Source: Anticarsia gemmatalis (lineage: Eukaryota; Arthropoda; Insecta; Lepidoptera; Erebidae). Taken from it: a DNA stretch of 64,000 nucleotides. A program made the position numbers and the translations under genes. Each line of letters starts with the position of its first letter. Position 1 is the stretch's first letter. The stretch covers positions 1,488,001-1,552,000 of the forward strand of contig NC_134767.1 in NCBI RefSeq assembly GCF_050436995.1, read 5' to 3'. Positions 41,990-53,494 of the stretch are shown here, piece after piece. Under the pieces are notes generated by a model, which was given only the letters and a program-made list of their open reading frames with translations, had not been told where the DNA came from and made no database searches.

Positions 41990-42193
41990 TTCCGTGACTT
42001 CGTCCTCATGAAAACAATTTCAGCGGAGAGTTTGTGAGAGAAAGAGAGTATAAGAGAATGTATCCTATATGTTAATCCAAGTTATATGCTATAGGTATAG
42101 CAAATTTCAATAAAATCCGTTCAGCAGTTTTGGCATGAAAGAGTAACAAACATACCTACATCTTCACAAACTTTCGCATTTATAATATTAGTT
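41990..42193 (-). mobile_element. Hel-3-like element, diverged, 3' terminus lost
   Basis: CCGTGACTTCGTCC near the left, CAATAAAATCCGTTCAGCAG, GAAAGAGTAACAAACATACC and TTCGCATTTATAATATTAGT match the Hel-3 layout. The CTAG end is not visible. Confidence 0.6.
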
Positions 42194-42531
42194 GTACAGA
42201 ATTTAATACATATTTTAATTCCATCATAAGTCAATTTCCGCGTTAATATAAATCAGTCTGACAGGTCTATTTTGACATACAAGTTTTAGTGCAAGTAAAT
42301 CTTGATTGATTTTCACTTAACTTGCGCAAAGGCTGTGTCGTTTTAAATTGATTTAGTTTCAATTATAGAACCGTTTCTCGACCTTTTGATAGTCGACTTC
42401 TGCATAGTATAACTCTGAATTATATAGATATGTATAATTGTATAATGTACACATATTCCGTATGAGTAAAAGGGAAAAAGCTACCTAAAATTGTTTTTGA
42501 CTGTGTACCATCCTAATATAATTAGAGGCAC

Positions 42532-42592
42532 TTAGTCCGACCCGGAAATCGAACCCAAAGCCTTTTGTGATCCTACCGCTAAGACCACAGTA
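42532..42592 (-). repeat. tRNA-like SINE head
   Basis: Plus strand reads AGTCCGACCCGGAAATCGAA, the inverse B-box region, then CCTTTTGTGATCCTACCGCT and AAGACCACAG for the A-box side. A short CTAATATAATTAG block to the left suggests SINE-B or SINE-C membership. Confidence 0.5.
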
Positions 42593-42942
42593 AAAGTCTT
42601 ATTAGATTAAATTATACTTACTAAAGATGCGATATTGGGACGATTAGTCATTTCAATACATAATCCATTATTTTTTCCACGCAGTCGAGCAAGATTTATA
42701 TTCGGGAGTTTTTTCTTTCTTTTAAAAGATCGAATGCTGTAGTTTTGATAACATGATTTGTGGAGTCCCTAATCAAATGTTTTCTTTTTATTTGTATTGT
42801 ACAGATGATTAATCTGGATGGATTGGATAAAAAATGTATTGGACGTCTTTATTTTATAGAGGTTGTGGAAACAAAAGGTTGTAAGATCTATTATTATAGA
42901 AAACTTAGGTTCTTTGAAAATTATAGGGTTATATATTTTAGA

Positions 42943-43200
42943 CTAGCTGACCCGCGCAACTTCGCTTGCGCCACATAAGAGAGAATGGGTCAAAATTTTC
43001 CCCGTTTTTGTTACATTTTTCACTGGTACTCTGCTCCTATCGGTAGTAGCGTGATGATTTATAGCCTTTAACCTTCCTCGATAAATGGACTATCTAAAAC
43101 TACGACTATCTAAAATTTTTCAAATCGGACCGGTAGTTCCTGAGATTAGCGCGTTCAAACAAACAAACAAACTCTTCAGCTTTATAATATTAGTATATGA
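42943..43200 (-). mobile_element. Hel-1 Helitron adjoining a duplicated 5' segment
   Basis: Minus strand ends GCGCGGGTCAGCTAG with the CGCAA/TTGCG stem intact. The body follows the Hel-1 order to TTATAATATTAGTATAT at about 43197. A small internal repeat, CTATCTAAAA at 43090 and 43106, is present. Its terminal ~85 bp is repeated immediately to the right. Confidence 0.85.
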
Positions 43201-43305
43201 AAGAATTTTTCAAATCGGACCGGTAGTTCCTGAGATTAGCGCGTTCAAACAAACAAACAAACTCTTCAGCTTTATAATATTAGTATATTAGTATATTAGT
43301 ATATA
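43201..43305 (-). repeat. Tandem duplicate of the Hel-1 5' segment
   Basis: From AGAATTTTTCAAATCGGACC through the GTTT array to TAATATTAGTATAT the preceding Helitron 5' segment is copied again, including the same G in GGACCGGTAG. The end TTAGTATA is then repeated three times. The 68-codon frame 43085-43291 with a repeated peptide is a result of this duplication, not a gene. Confidence 0.85.
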
Positions 43306-43309
43306 TTTT

Positions 43310-44645
43310 AGATTATAAAAACACAACCTTATGCATGTATAGTCTCCAGATTTAATGACATATTGTATTCTTAATTAACTTTACTTAGATAGCTCAGTAT
43401 CTTGGTATGATGGATGCTTTTAGATGGAGGAGTCTGGAAAGGCAAATTGTGGAAGACTTTGTAGTTGACTTTAATTGTGCAGACTGAAATTTTCAATTTT
43501 AATTTAAGTCGACTTTGCTGTGAATACAAATATTTTTAAAGTCAATTAGGTAGGACAACTACAACTGTATTAAAAAAAATAAAATAACAAATTCCAAAGG
43601 GGAGTTAAAAATAACTTTATTCGAAATGTTGGTCTTCGAAACCAAAAGATCGAATCCTATATAAATCTTTTGAATATTGATTATCAATCAAGATTATAGT
43701 TTTTAATTTGTTAAAGACAATATCGACATAATTCTACCTACTGCTATCATCTTGTACAAACAAAAGTGTACTTGAGTTTTTCAAAGCAAACGTTATTTGA
43801 ACCGGTGTCTCCCACCCAGGAGAGCTCAGGAAGTCAGCTGGCAGACTGCATACCGAAAGCTTAAACAAACCAGTTTCAATTTGATACCTTTTACAAAACG
43901 GTCTAAACTCCCATCCGTACTGTGTTATTTCGATTAAAGAATTATAATGGGGAGTGTACACTTGTGTGTTACGGATTTCGGGTAATGACCATTCATTACT
44001 CAAATCCGGATACGGATCCGAGTTATGGAATTACAAGGTTTTCTAATCTGTACTACCTTCCTACCCACTTACTGTTTATTACTTAACTATTAGTTTTCTC
44101 AGTTTCCTTGATCGACTACAAAAACTAATTGCGGAAATAGGTACTGTCTTTTTATTTACAAAATGAGTTTCTTTTTACAAAATGAATTCTTAACGCGATA
44201 CATTGAATAAATCATATTTCCAACGCATACTTGTACTTGAATTATTTAATAACGTGAACGCATAAGACCCCAATGACTTATTCAACATTTTAAAGGTTTG
44301 AAAGCAATCTACATAAATCAAAACCAAAATCCGTACTCTACACAAAATCACGTACAAAACCAAACTAAATCATGGTAAGTACAGAAGTTCACCAGTGCCT
44401 AACATCCGTATCTAGTGTACACCCACCTCATAATCCTCCAACCGTAATTTTAATTTGAAACCAAAGAGCATGTGAGTAAATCTTTCGCTCAGTACCTTTC
44501 GTGTACTGATACTAATTAAATAAATAAATTGTTCAAAATAACAAAACTGATTCATTTAGGAACGTTTCGCGGAAGGGAGGAGTTTTTTATTTTTGATTTT
44601 GCGCGTGTTGGCTAAAGTGTAGAAAGGAAAATAAATTAAGTGTGT
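43310..44645. other. Unique AT-rich stretch
   Basis: The 89-codon minus frame at 43734-44003 has no motif I recognise. Nothing else supported. Confidence 0.35.
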
Positions 44646-44651
44646 TTTATA

Positions 44652-44712
44652 ATATCGCGGTTGTTTTAAACGAAGGTGTAGGCAGAGGTATATCTATACC
44701 CATTTTTTGTCA
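44652..44712 (-). repeat. SINE-B 3' scrap
   Basis: ATATCGCGGTTGTTTTAAAC and GAAGGTGTAGGCAGAGGTAT on the plus strand match the SINE-B 3' end. The rest is missing. Confidence 0.55.
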
Positions 44713-44877
44713 GGTTCGGTCCTGGCTATCAATCCAGATTATCCAGAGACCTTTCGTTGATTCTCATTTATGATTTTTTTAAAACTATATTTTCTCTGTT
44801 ATTTAATTTTAGCCGAGTCTGAGAACCGATTCTGAGACTAATTCTCAGAAAACAGAGCTCTTTAACTATTTAATTTA

Positions 44878-45066
44878 GACTGCATCCGTAGACTGACTAG
44901 TGGACTATAAAAATACTTATCACGAGGTTCCAGATGCGATTCTCGTATCAGGAAAAGATGGGCTTTTCCAATTTCCTTAACAAATTAGCAACACGCCCGG
45001 TAGACAATTCTTACCTTGCTATACCTTGCCCACTATTACGTGTTTCATACACTTCTGTACTACACT
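44878..45066 (+). repeat. SINE-B in plus orientation
   Basis: GACTGCATCCGTAGACTGAC opens a tRNA-like head, with B-box-like GAGGTTCCAGATGCGATTCT. The body ends in AATTAGCAACACGCCCGGTA, CGTGTTTCATACACTTCTGT. It is the only copy of about twelve SINE-B pieces that lies on the plus strand. Confidence 0.55.
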
Positions 45067-45445
45067 CAAGTTTTACTTTTTCAATAAAAACCTTTTGTCT
45101 TAAAACCTGATTAGTTTTCGTATAGAAACTAAAACCTCTGTCTAATCAGGCAACAAAAACATGCGTGATGTTAGAAAAACTGTTATTGTTTCATAATATA
45201 TTTACAAAAACTCAACAATTGTACATGAATGGTACAATGCGGATAATATTTATTATTTAACATGATTATGCAAAGATCTTTGTCTTGTTACACAAATAAA
45301 AACAATTATTTTAACTATAATATTTATTTACTATTGAAGTTATTTGACGTCACTTGTGGTTTTACTTAAAATTAGGCATATAACGTGCACGGACGTTACT
45401 AAACTGAATTACTGTTGAAAGCATTAATCGGCCTAATTAGATTAA

Positions 45446-45687
45446 AACCCTCCCCCCTCATTGAGGGAGGGTTTAGGTTTTGAGTCTACGACGCTGCCCA
45501 ACCGGACCTTGCATACCTTCAAGAACTGTAATAAAGAACTCTCAAGCGTGCATTTTCCTTCAGCGCTGGAACAAATGACAATTGTTTCTAATACACACAT
45601 AACTTTGAAAAGTCATTAGTGTGTTGGCTTTGCTACGAACCTTCGACCACTTTCTTGAGAGGCACAACTTAACCATCACTGCTCTAT
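45446..45687 (-). repeat. SINE-A, nearly full length, diverged
   Basis: Plus strand shows CCCCTCATTGAGGGAGGGTT, TTGAGTCTACGACGCTGCCC, TTTTCCTTCAGCGCTGGAAC, AATACACACATAACTTTGAA and the eroded head CGAACCTTCGACCACTTTCT. The A-box side (ACCATCACTGCTCT) has lost several bases. Confidence 0.75.
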
Positions 45688-45716
45688 TGAAATCATTTAA
45701 AAAAAATGAAAAACTT

Positions 45717-45782
45717 GGTCTGACCCGCGAATCGAAACTAAGACCTCGTGATCAGCAGTCATGTACACCGCCCAGACAACAA
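45717..45782 (-). repeat. tRNA-like SINE head
   Basis: Plus strand: TCTGACCCGCGAATCGAAAC, GACCTCGTGATCAGCAGTCA, TGTACACCGCCCAGACAAC. Inverse tRNA-like head of the SINE-B/C type, without a body. The frame 45621-45887 spans this and the SINE-A. Confidence 0.55.
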
Positions 45783-46307
45783 AGTCATGTTTCTAAATCT
45801 AGCACATTAAATACCAAGTTACATCTTGATAAAGTTTTTGTGTCATCCACAAACAAACAAATCATTTTATTATACTTAATAACATAATTTAGATGATCTT
45901 TTTATCAATACTTCTTACCTTTAGTTCGTGACTCGAGATGAACTAAAAGAAAATGTTGTTTCTTTATAAAAACTAGTTATTTCGATGACTAAATCGTTTC
46001 ATATCCTGGTGGGTAATTGTTTTAAACTTTAGATTTGCAGTAGTGGTAAGCTTTAAGCAGTACCAATTGCATTATTATATGCAATTTACAAAGGGCATTA
46101 TGTCTTATATTTTTATAATGTGACATGTGCCCTTTTTAATATTGCTTTATGTTATTGAACATAATATTTACAGAACAATTAGTTCGAAACATTTAAATTA
46201 TAATATGTCACTATAAAGCAATAGTTCTTAAGGAAAACCAAAGTACAGAAACTTTGACGATGACACTCGTAGATTTAGGAAGGGAGCAAATAAGTTGACT
46301 TTAAAAT

Positions 46308-46478
46308 CAGTACCTCGATTCTCTACCACTATCGACTACCGACAACCGGCTAGCTATCGAAATTTTGACATTTAGAATGTACTGCCAAAACATTTCCTAC
46401 GTCACCCGTCAGAGGCGCTGATCAGATTTCGTTAGTATAGTAATAGATAGTCGATAGTAGTAGAGAATCAAGCTACTG
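46308..46478. mobile_element. MITE-F, complete
   Basis: 171 bp between CAGTACCTCGATTCTCTACC and TAGTAGAGAATCAAGCTACTG. Contains TATCGACTACCGACAACCGG and its partial inverse plus CCGTCAGAGGCGCTGATCAG. Best single reference copy of the family. Flanking bases show no clear target duplication. Confidence 0.75.
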
Positions 46479-46819
46479 ATATGCACAAATAAAAATAATC
46501 GCAAAACCCACTGAAAACAATAATATATATGAAGCAAAACAAAAAAAAACCTCACTGGATCTATAAAAATGTCTCTCTAGCCAAACTAGTCCGAAAACTC
46601 ATAAACTTCGGTCACCTTTTCAAAGACAAAATGCACTGAAATGAGTGCATGGCAACAACATGCACTTAAACTTTTCCATTTAACTGTAATTTAAACAAGA
46701 ACCTTAATAACTTAGTAAAATGAACTTACTACAATACGTCCCTTTTCCTAAAATACAGTTTGGAAAAAACAAAACCAAAAAATTCCAGCTTGAAGTATGA
46801 GTGAGGTTAAAAAAAGGAA

Positions 46820-47203
46820 AAAAAGTTCAACTTTTGCCTAAAGCGAACCGGTCTGCGGCTAACTTCGCGTCGTTCGGTGTGATTAAGCGAAGGTCAGTTG
46901 CGTTTGCCAGATGCGAACGAGGCTTCACGCCGACCGCACGTCGATCGCGCCGCGCTCAAAAAAAAACTTATACGTTCGAATTTTTAAAGAAAATATACAT
47001 TAATTGTATAAAATACAGTGTGTTGTTTATAAATTTTGATGTTTAAATGTTATTTTTGATTTGAAAACAAGTGTAACAGTGGTTTTAATAGTCGAACGCA
47101 AGTAGAAAGTTTTAGTTGCATTGACGAGAGTCTTAAATGGTTCTTATGTGTTTAAAGTTTGTGCAGTGTCTTTTATAGTCCGGACTAAAGGAATAAGTTC
47201 TTG
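46820..47203 (+). promoter_or_regulatory. CpG-rich block followed by a strong splice donor: candidate promoter and first exon
   Basis: About 46840-46965 is GC-rich with many CpG (for example CGCACGTCGATCGCGCCGCG), in marked contrast to the AT-rich surroundings and without resemblance to the repeats in this window. A TCAGTT initiator-like motif occurs near 46895. Downstream, TTG|GTGAGT at 47201-47209 is a strong 5' splice site. One possibility is a noncoding first exon of a plus-strand gene that continues far downstream. No protein frame supports it (the 81-codon frame at 46801 is basic and low in information), so it may also be an unrecognised transposon piece. Confidence 0.3.
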
Positions 47204-47984
47204 GTGAGTGAGTTTTTTAGTATTTTTAGTACTTTAGAATGTAGTTTTAAGTTTGAAAAAGTAATTTTTATGATAAACTTAGTTTTGTGAAACTTTAGTG
47301 TAGAGCCTTTTTACAACCTTATTTATAGATTTATTAATATTCAAATACAGAGATGTGACAGTGTTTAATTAAACTAAATCAATGTTTAAAACTACTCATT
47401 TACGAAACACGCCATGAAAAGTGATTACAGTACTAAAAGTAATTATTCTCAAATAACTGTTTTTTCTTCGTAAAATTTAAAATAAACCTGAGAACTAATT
47501 ATCTAAATTAATGATACCAATTAAATTATACAGTCAATTAAAAAGCAGATTAAGAGATGTTCGTACCATTCCAAGTTGATATTTTGCACTACTCTCCTTA
47601 TTGCAAATTGCGATTTATTAATAAACTACAGTTTAAAATCAAAATTTATACGAAATTGTAATATAAGTCTTAGCTTAAATCTCTTTTAAACGTTTTGTTA
47701 TAAGACTAGGTACTATATGCAAAATTTATAAACCTGTTTTTTGTTCTGAACAAAACATTGCATCAGTACAAATATTGCAAGTTTGACCGCGGTATTTAAG
47801 GTCTCTAGTTCAGTTCCTTGTTCAGAAAAAGTATTTTTTAAGTTCTTTAAAATATATTATTAATTAGTTATTATAGTTAAGAGTCATTGACCTTTCTAGC
47901 TGCGGAAAATTTAACCAAAATAATGAAAGCTAGATAAAGTGACAGGAAATGTTTGTCAAAATTCCATTTGGTAAGCTATCTGCT

Positions 47985-48160
47985 AGTTATCTAGAAGTGC
48001 ACGGGTCAAAATTTTGTACCATTCTCGTGTCACATTGTTAGTTACCATACTCCTCCGAAACGGCTTGACCGATTCTCATGAAATTTTGTGAGCATATTGA
48101 GTTGGTCGGAGAATCGGCCAACATCTGTTTTTATACCCTTTAGTGATAAGGGTTGCTCAC
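47985..48160. repeat. Interspersed repeat, class unknown
   Basis: TAGAAGTGCACGGGTCAAAA, ATTCTCGTGTCACATTGTTA, CATACTCCTCCGAAACGGCT, TGACCGATTCTCATGAAATT and AGAATCGGCCAACATCT form a string I recognise as common in lepidopteran genomes, possibly a Helitron-like element. Neither terminus could be fixed. Confidence 0.5.
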
Positions 48161-48567
48161 ACTTAATATTTTCTTATATTTCATGGCAATTCAACGTTTA
48201 CCGGGTCGGCTCATATTTCTATAATGTTTGTAGGTACTCATAAATAGGATAAAACTAAATTAGAAATAATTGACATCGCTAAATGATTTTTTTGCATTTT
48301 ATAGAAAGTCTTGTTAAATTCTCTCTTGTATTAGAGACCTGCTTAATCCTTTACTAATAAAGGTGTGATGTTACAGCAACAAAAGATCAAATAACCAGTA
48401 TTACTGACTTTTACTCGTAGCAGCTGATGTTGCCTTTCATTTGAACACTAAACTATAATATAAGCACTATGCTTAGCTAGAATTTAGCGTTATAGACTAG
48501 TCTGTACAACCTATAGTCTACATTGAGAAAATGAGGTAAAAAATCAATACAAACAATCATTGCAATC

Positions 48568-48722
48568 AACATCACGCCTGTGAAACCCGAAGGTATAGAC
48601 AGAGGTGTAACATATAATACATCCGCGTTTCGCCATTTACAATGTTAGTCCTATGTCTTAGAGGGCGAGTCTTTTGCCATACGGGCACGTTACCAAACCC
48701 CGGGCTGCTATTAAGAAATACA
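48568..48722 (-). repeat. SINE-B, head missing
   Basis: Plus strand: CATCACGCCTGTGAAACCCG, AAGGTATAGACAGAGGTGTA, CCGCGTTTCGCCATTTACAA and GGGCACGTTACCAAACCCCG. Ends before the tRNA-like head. Confidence 0.75.
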
Positions 48723-48773
48723 TATATTAATGAAAAATTTTAATAAATTGCAATATAAATTATACCAAAATAG

Positions 48774-48980
48774 GTATGTCACACTGTTGGGCACTGGTCT
48801 CGCAGAATGAAGGAGAAGTTAGGTCCACGCTGTATAAGTGTGTGTTGGGGACTCTACACCCTTCTTAGTTTATGTATATATAGAGAGTCTTAGTATAGTT
48901 TCAAGAACTGCTTAAAAAGGCTTGCAATTCATGTCGATATTGTTCCTTTGCCGTTAGAATAGTGGTTATTATTTTTATTA
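48774..48980 (-). repeat. SINE-A, diverged
   Basis: Plus strand: TGTCACACTGTTGGGCACTG, AGGAGAAGTTAGGTCCACGC, GTGTGTTGGGGACTCTACAC, then CAAGAACTGCTTAAAAAGGC and TGTTCCTTTGCCGTTAGAAT. Head decayed. Confidence 0.6.
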
Positions 48981-49547
48981 CACACAACTTGCTGAAGTTA
49001 TTACGTTTTAGGCTTTAAGTTTAAAAGACTAATAAATATTTAAATTAAACCACCTGCCGTATTTCGCAAAACCGTAACAAAAAAATACCCTATAAAGTTT
49101 CACAAAAACCTGTTTGGTTGTAATTGAACCTGTGACCCTTCGCACCATTGCGCCATAGGTAAATAAATCTATATGTACATTGAGAGTCAAGTATGAAAGG
49201 CCTGACATATGTGTATCAAGGTAAGCGGTGTCAGAGGGAAAACTAGTTTTGCGACCGACGATAACCTCTGTAGCCGTTTGTTCGTATCTACCTCGAAAAC
49301 TGAAGAATTTTTATTGTTGTGCACATGTTGTGGTGAAATGATAGCTTTAGTTTTGTGGAGAATTTGATTAAAATCTTGTCGCGAAATTTTAATAGACTTT
49401 AGAGAGTATTTTACGGATATTAAAGAGGATTTTTCCGTGGTCAACCTTTTTTATTTTAGGTTTTTGATATTCATAGAATGTGTTCCAAGTGTCTTAGGTA
49501 CCTGACAGTCCTAAATTTTAAAAGTTACCTGTTAGTTAGTTCTTTTT

Positions 49548-49606
49548 GACCTATTACTGTCCAACTGTTAGGCTAGGGTTTATTCCCGAAATGAAAAGGA
49601 GGTCCC
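49548..49606 (-). repeat. SINE-A 3' scrap
   Basis: GACCTATTACTGTCCAACTG, TTAGGCTAGGGTTTATTCCC on the plus strand; other parts missing. Confidence 0.5.
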
Positions 49607-49609
49607 TTG

Positions 49610-52555
49610 TGAATCTAAGATTTAAAATTAATCATATAGGAGTTTTATTTGAAGTTCATTAACACAAAAATTGTGTACACTCGGCTTTTTTTTACACAGA
49701 CTCAAACCAAAGCAGATTTTTCTATTTTATATTGGCTGGGATTTGAACCTTGTGCAACTCTACCTGTATTATAACGTACCAAACTAAGGATTGTTCCAAA
49801 GCAAAACAGTTTCATTATAAAATAAAACTGATATTTATTTTTACACTAATTGTTCAGTTAATTAAGCTGACATTTTAAAGTCTAATGTCAAGAGTTATAT
49901 TTTTATTTACTCTTTGATGAAGGCTCTTTAACAAACGTGACTAGATTTTAATTGTAAATTATATTTAAAGACGATATTTAAAAGTAATATTATTGAAATA
50001 ATTTTAACACATTATTGTCCCAGAAAAGATATAATCCCAGAATTAGAAGGGTCATGATGGGCCATAATGCTAGCCGGCCAAGACTAGGTTGCTTTAAAAA
50101 ATGTTTTAAAGATTTTTTAGATATGCAAGTTTTTAGGTTTAATATTTTTTTAACGTGTCTAGTCTAGGTTCTATTCTAATTTACAGATAAAACTATTTTT
50201 TAAAGAAGATCAAATTATAATAAAAGTCAATTGAACTTCAGTACCATTTCTCTATACAAAATAAAAATATAGTAGATTATAAACCAATCCTTTCAGTCGT
50301 GTAACGAAATGTTTTTTCACACAAAATGTCCACATTCAAAAACGTATAGGAATATTTTTGTCTGTAAAGTAATAAATAAATCTGCACGTAGCATACAAAA
50401 ACAGTTTTTTTGAAACTAGACTTTAACCTGATCTTATAAGAGGTGTTTTTTCTCGAAATAACTGCTAACCTTGCGAATCGTACGTCATATTAATTAAATG
50501 AATGTAAAATATAATACATTGTGTGAAGATTTAAATTAAGACAGGTTTAATTTTTTGTCAGAATACCGTCGTTTATTTATACTTTATATAATGAGGTCTA
50601 TTTATTTTGTTTTTAAACTTTTTACCACATTTTATGCACAAATATAATATATACCATATACAAGACCAATACCATTCATTATAAGAAGCATAGGTCTGAC
50701 AGAACTCTTGTAAACAATGCGATGAAAAATGTCGTTGTAGTGCCTTGAAATTTGAAAGAAAGCGATTGAGTAGACCTCCTGCATAATAGTAACAAAATGG
50801 GGTCTTTTGTAACGTCCTGAAGTCAACCCTTCTTGGAAATCATGCATTTAAATGGAAGTTTGAAAATGAGGGGAAATTAGGGTGGGTGGGCAATGGTGGA
50901 GATGCGGCTTAGTAGCATAGGAATCTAGAATATAAGCAACAGTACTCGTATAAAAATCTGAAAATACCCAAATAAAGACGTGCCAAATACTATCAAGTAC
51001 TCATGTCACTTATTTATTCTCTAAATATTTCATTCACGTATTAGCACTCAGTACCTAAAAAGATAAATTCCATTGACCTAAAAACTAAAAAGCGTGCTAA
51101 TTGTACTAAAATCTATCGCGTTATGACTACAAAAAGCCTTGAACGAATTGGGTGAAAACAATAGATATTGATAAGATATAATAAGGACTAAATAGATAGA
51201 AGGAACTGAATGAGGCCAAGTGCAAGGTTTTATTTTATCTATTTCAGCAGAATTTGGATTACGAACCAACTTTTATTTAAATATTGCGTTGTATTGTGAA
51301 ATAAATAAGGTAGAAAACACAAGAAATTGACAATTTTTTCATAATTTTATTATAGAAAATAAAATCGATTTGCAGATTTTGAGGGTCATTCATATAGTTA
51401 AAGATGAAAGGAATCAAAATTCCAATTACGTTTCGATTTTTAATGTCTAAAACTAATTTATTTTTAAAATATTCTTTAGTTAAGTTACTTTTGGTTAAAT
51501 CCTGTCGAAATAATCATTACGCACTTTTTTATCATTAACCAATAACATAGGATGGAAATCGAATTTAAATTATTTTATCTATCTAATTGACGAATAAGTA
51601 AATATTTCTAAAACATAATTTTAAAGCCTTCTAACTATAATTTACGATACCTATATTTTAAACTTATTTCTATCTCAACTCACTCAAAACGAACCAACTT
51701 GATGCATAAAACAACTACAATACACACTCCACTATTACGTCTATGTCTTAATTAAACCAACTCATTATTCATACGATAAGCGTTCGATAGCGTTCCCAGT
51801 AAAGTCAATAACTACTCGATTGACAATTATACTGCTATTCGCAAAGCAAAGTAAATTTCTTTTGAAACGATTTGCGAGAATATTCAAAGGAATAATAGAT
51901 TTTGTTGTACAATATGTCTGTTTGGTTGATTGTTGTATCCTCAGAAACGACTATACCTTTAATTTTATTTATACCTTTCCTGTGTATTTGACATTTTCTG
52001 AGTATTTAAAGTATTCTGATACAACTCCCGGATTAAAAATCAGGCTGCTCGTGTGTTGTATTGGTAAAATAAAAATGGATTTTTGAAAAAGCATGTCTAT
52101 ATTTGAAACCTGAATTTCAGGGAAATTGGTTTAGCGGTTTAGCAGTAAGAGCATAACAGACAGGCAGACTCTATAATTATACTTTTGAAGTATGGAATTT
52201 TTAACACAAGTTTGGATGAAAGGGTCAAATATTGCGAAACAGCCAGAAATAAAGCAGGTGACCTTTCAATAACTCAATAAGTAGAAAGCAAATGACAAAA
52301 CTATAATTAAAATGGCATTGACCCGTAATCAATATTAATTAAAAACTAACAAATTATAACGGAATTAAGTAAATTAAAATCAAATCAAAGTATTATTATG
52401 GATTACGTTTGAACAATTATTGATACGGACATTTTGTATTGAGGTCAAAGATTTTGATTGCGATTTGTAAACGCCATGTAGTGGAGAGATAACGTAACTG
52501 TGATTTTAACTTGGCAGTTTTTTGCTTTGTAAATAAAAAATAAATCAATTTTACT
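49610..52555. other. Long unique AT-rich tract, nearly repeat-free
   Basis: About 2.9 kb with no Helitron, SINE or LINE recognised except a possible SINE-A scrap near 50008 (ACACATTATTGTCCCAG). Frames at 50632-50847, 51078-51269 and 51820-52086 show no motifs I recognise. Confidence 0.35.
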
Positions 52556-52559
52556 TATT

Positions 52560-52690
52560 ATTGTTATCATCATCAGCCTAGCCTTTCTTCCAACCATGTT
52601 AAAGTCGGCTTCCAGTCTCACCGGATGCAGCTGAATACCAGTATTTTACATGGAGCGACTGCCTATCTGACCTCCACAACCCAGTTACCT
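52560..52690 (-). repeat. Interspersed repeat P, best preserved copy
   Basis: Plus strand: ATCATCATCAGCCTAGCCTT, AACCATGTTAAAGTCGGCTT, TCACCGGATGCAGCTGAATA, CATGGAGCGACTGCCTATCT, ACCTCCACAACCCAGTTACC. The left end has an ATC-rich tail, as at a retroposon 3' end on the minus strand. Confidence 0.7.
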
Positions 52691-52735
52691 ATAACTTATT
52701 ATTGCCTATATTGTCTCCTCCCGGAATTGGCAAAA

Positions 52736-52993
52736 TCTATACTAATATTATAAAGCTGAAGAGTTTGTTTGTTTGTTTGTTTGTTTGTTTGTACGCGCTA
52801 ATCTCATGAACTACTAGTCCGATTTGAAAAATTATTTCAGTGTTAGATAGCCCATTTATCGAGGAAGTCTATAGGTTATATATCATCACGCTACGACTAA
52901 TAGGAGCAGAGTACGAGTAAAAAATGTTACAAAAACGGGGAATTTTGACGCATTCTCTCTTATGTTGCAAGCGAAGTTGCGCGGGTCAGCTAG
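52736..52993 (+). mobile_element. Hel-1 non-autonomous Helitron, well preserved
   Basis: Starts TCTATACTAATATTATAAAG, with six or so GTTT-type units, and ends TTGCGCGGGTCAGCTAG, flanked by A and T. GCAAGCGAAGTTGC forms the 3' stem. Confidence 0.9.
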
Positions 52994-52999
52994 TAAATA

Positions 53000-53255
53000 A
53001 TGTAACACTTTTATTCTACAAATTTATAAAATTTAGGTAACTAGCCTAAGTCTTATCGAACTATTGAATACAATCACAGGATATTGCCAATAACTATTTT
53101 TCACTATCTCTCATAGGTATTATTGAACTTCGTTCATCTTCATCACCCAATGTCACTAAGATAACAATTTTCTTCGTAAAGCAAAATAATATCTGGAAAT
53201 CTAAATCTAAATTGCTTTATATAATATAAAAACCTATCTATATTACGTTTATAGA
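53000..53255. other. Unique spacer between two Hel-1 copies
   Basis: Nothing recognised. The two Helitrons on either side are in opposite orientation with 3' ends facing each other. Confidence 0.4.
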
Positions 53256-53258
53256 TGA

Positions 53259-53490
53259 CTAGCTGACTCACGCAACTTTGCTTGCGTCACATAAGAGAAA
53301 ATACGTCATATTTTCCGCCGTTTTGTAACATTTTGTACTGGTACTCTGCTCCAGTTGGTGAAAGCGTAGCCTTCCTCAATAAATGGGCTATCTAACAGTA
53401 AAATAATTTTTCAATTCGCACCAGTAGTCCTTGAGATAAGCGCATTCAAACAAACAAACAAACTCTTCAGCTTTATAGTATTAGTATAGA
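53259..53490 (-). mobile_element. Hel-1 Helitron, diverged
   Basis: Minus strand starts TCTATACTAATACTATAAAG and ends GTGAGTCAGCTAG. The centre is shortened: the CTATAGCC section is reduced to GTAGCCTTCCTCAATAAATG. The stem CGCAA/TTGCG is intact. Confidence 0.85.
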
Positions 53491-53494
53491 TTGC

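Noticed and set aside
43085..43291. Frame with a repeated peptide, suggestive of a tandem-repeat protein
   Set aside because: The repeat is the duplicated 5' segment of a Helitron.
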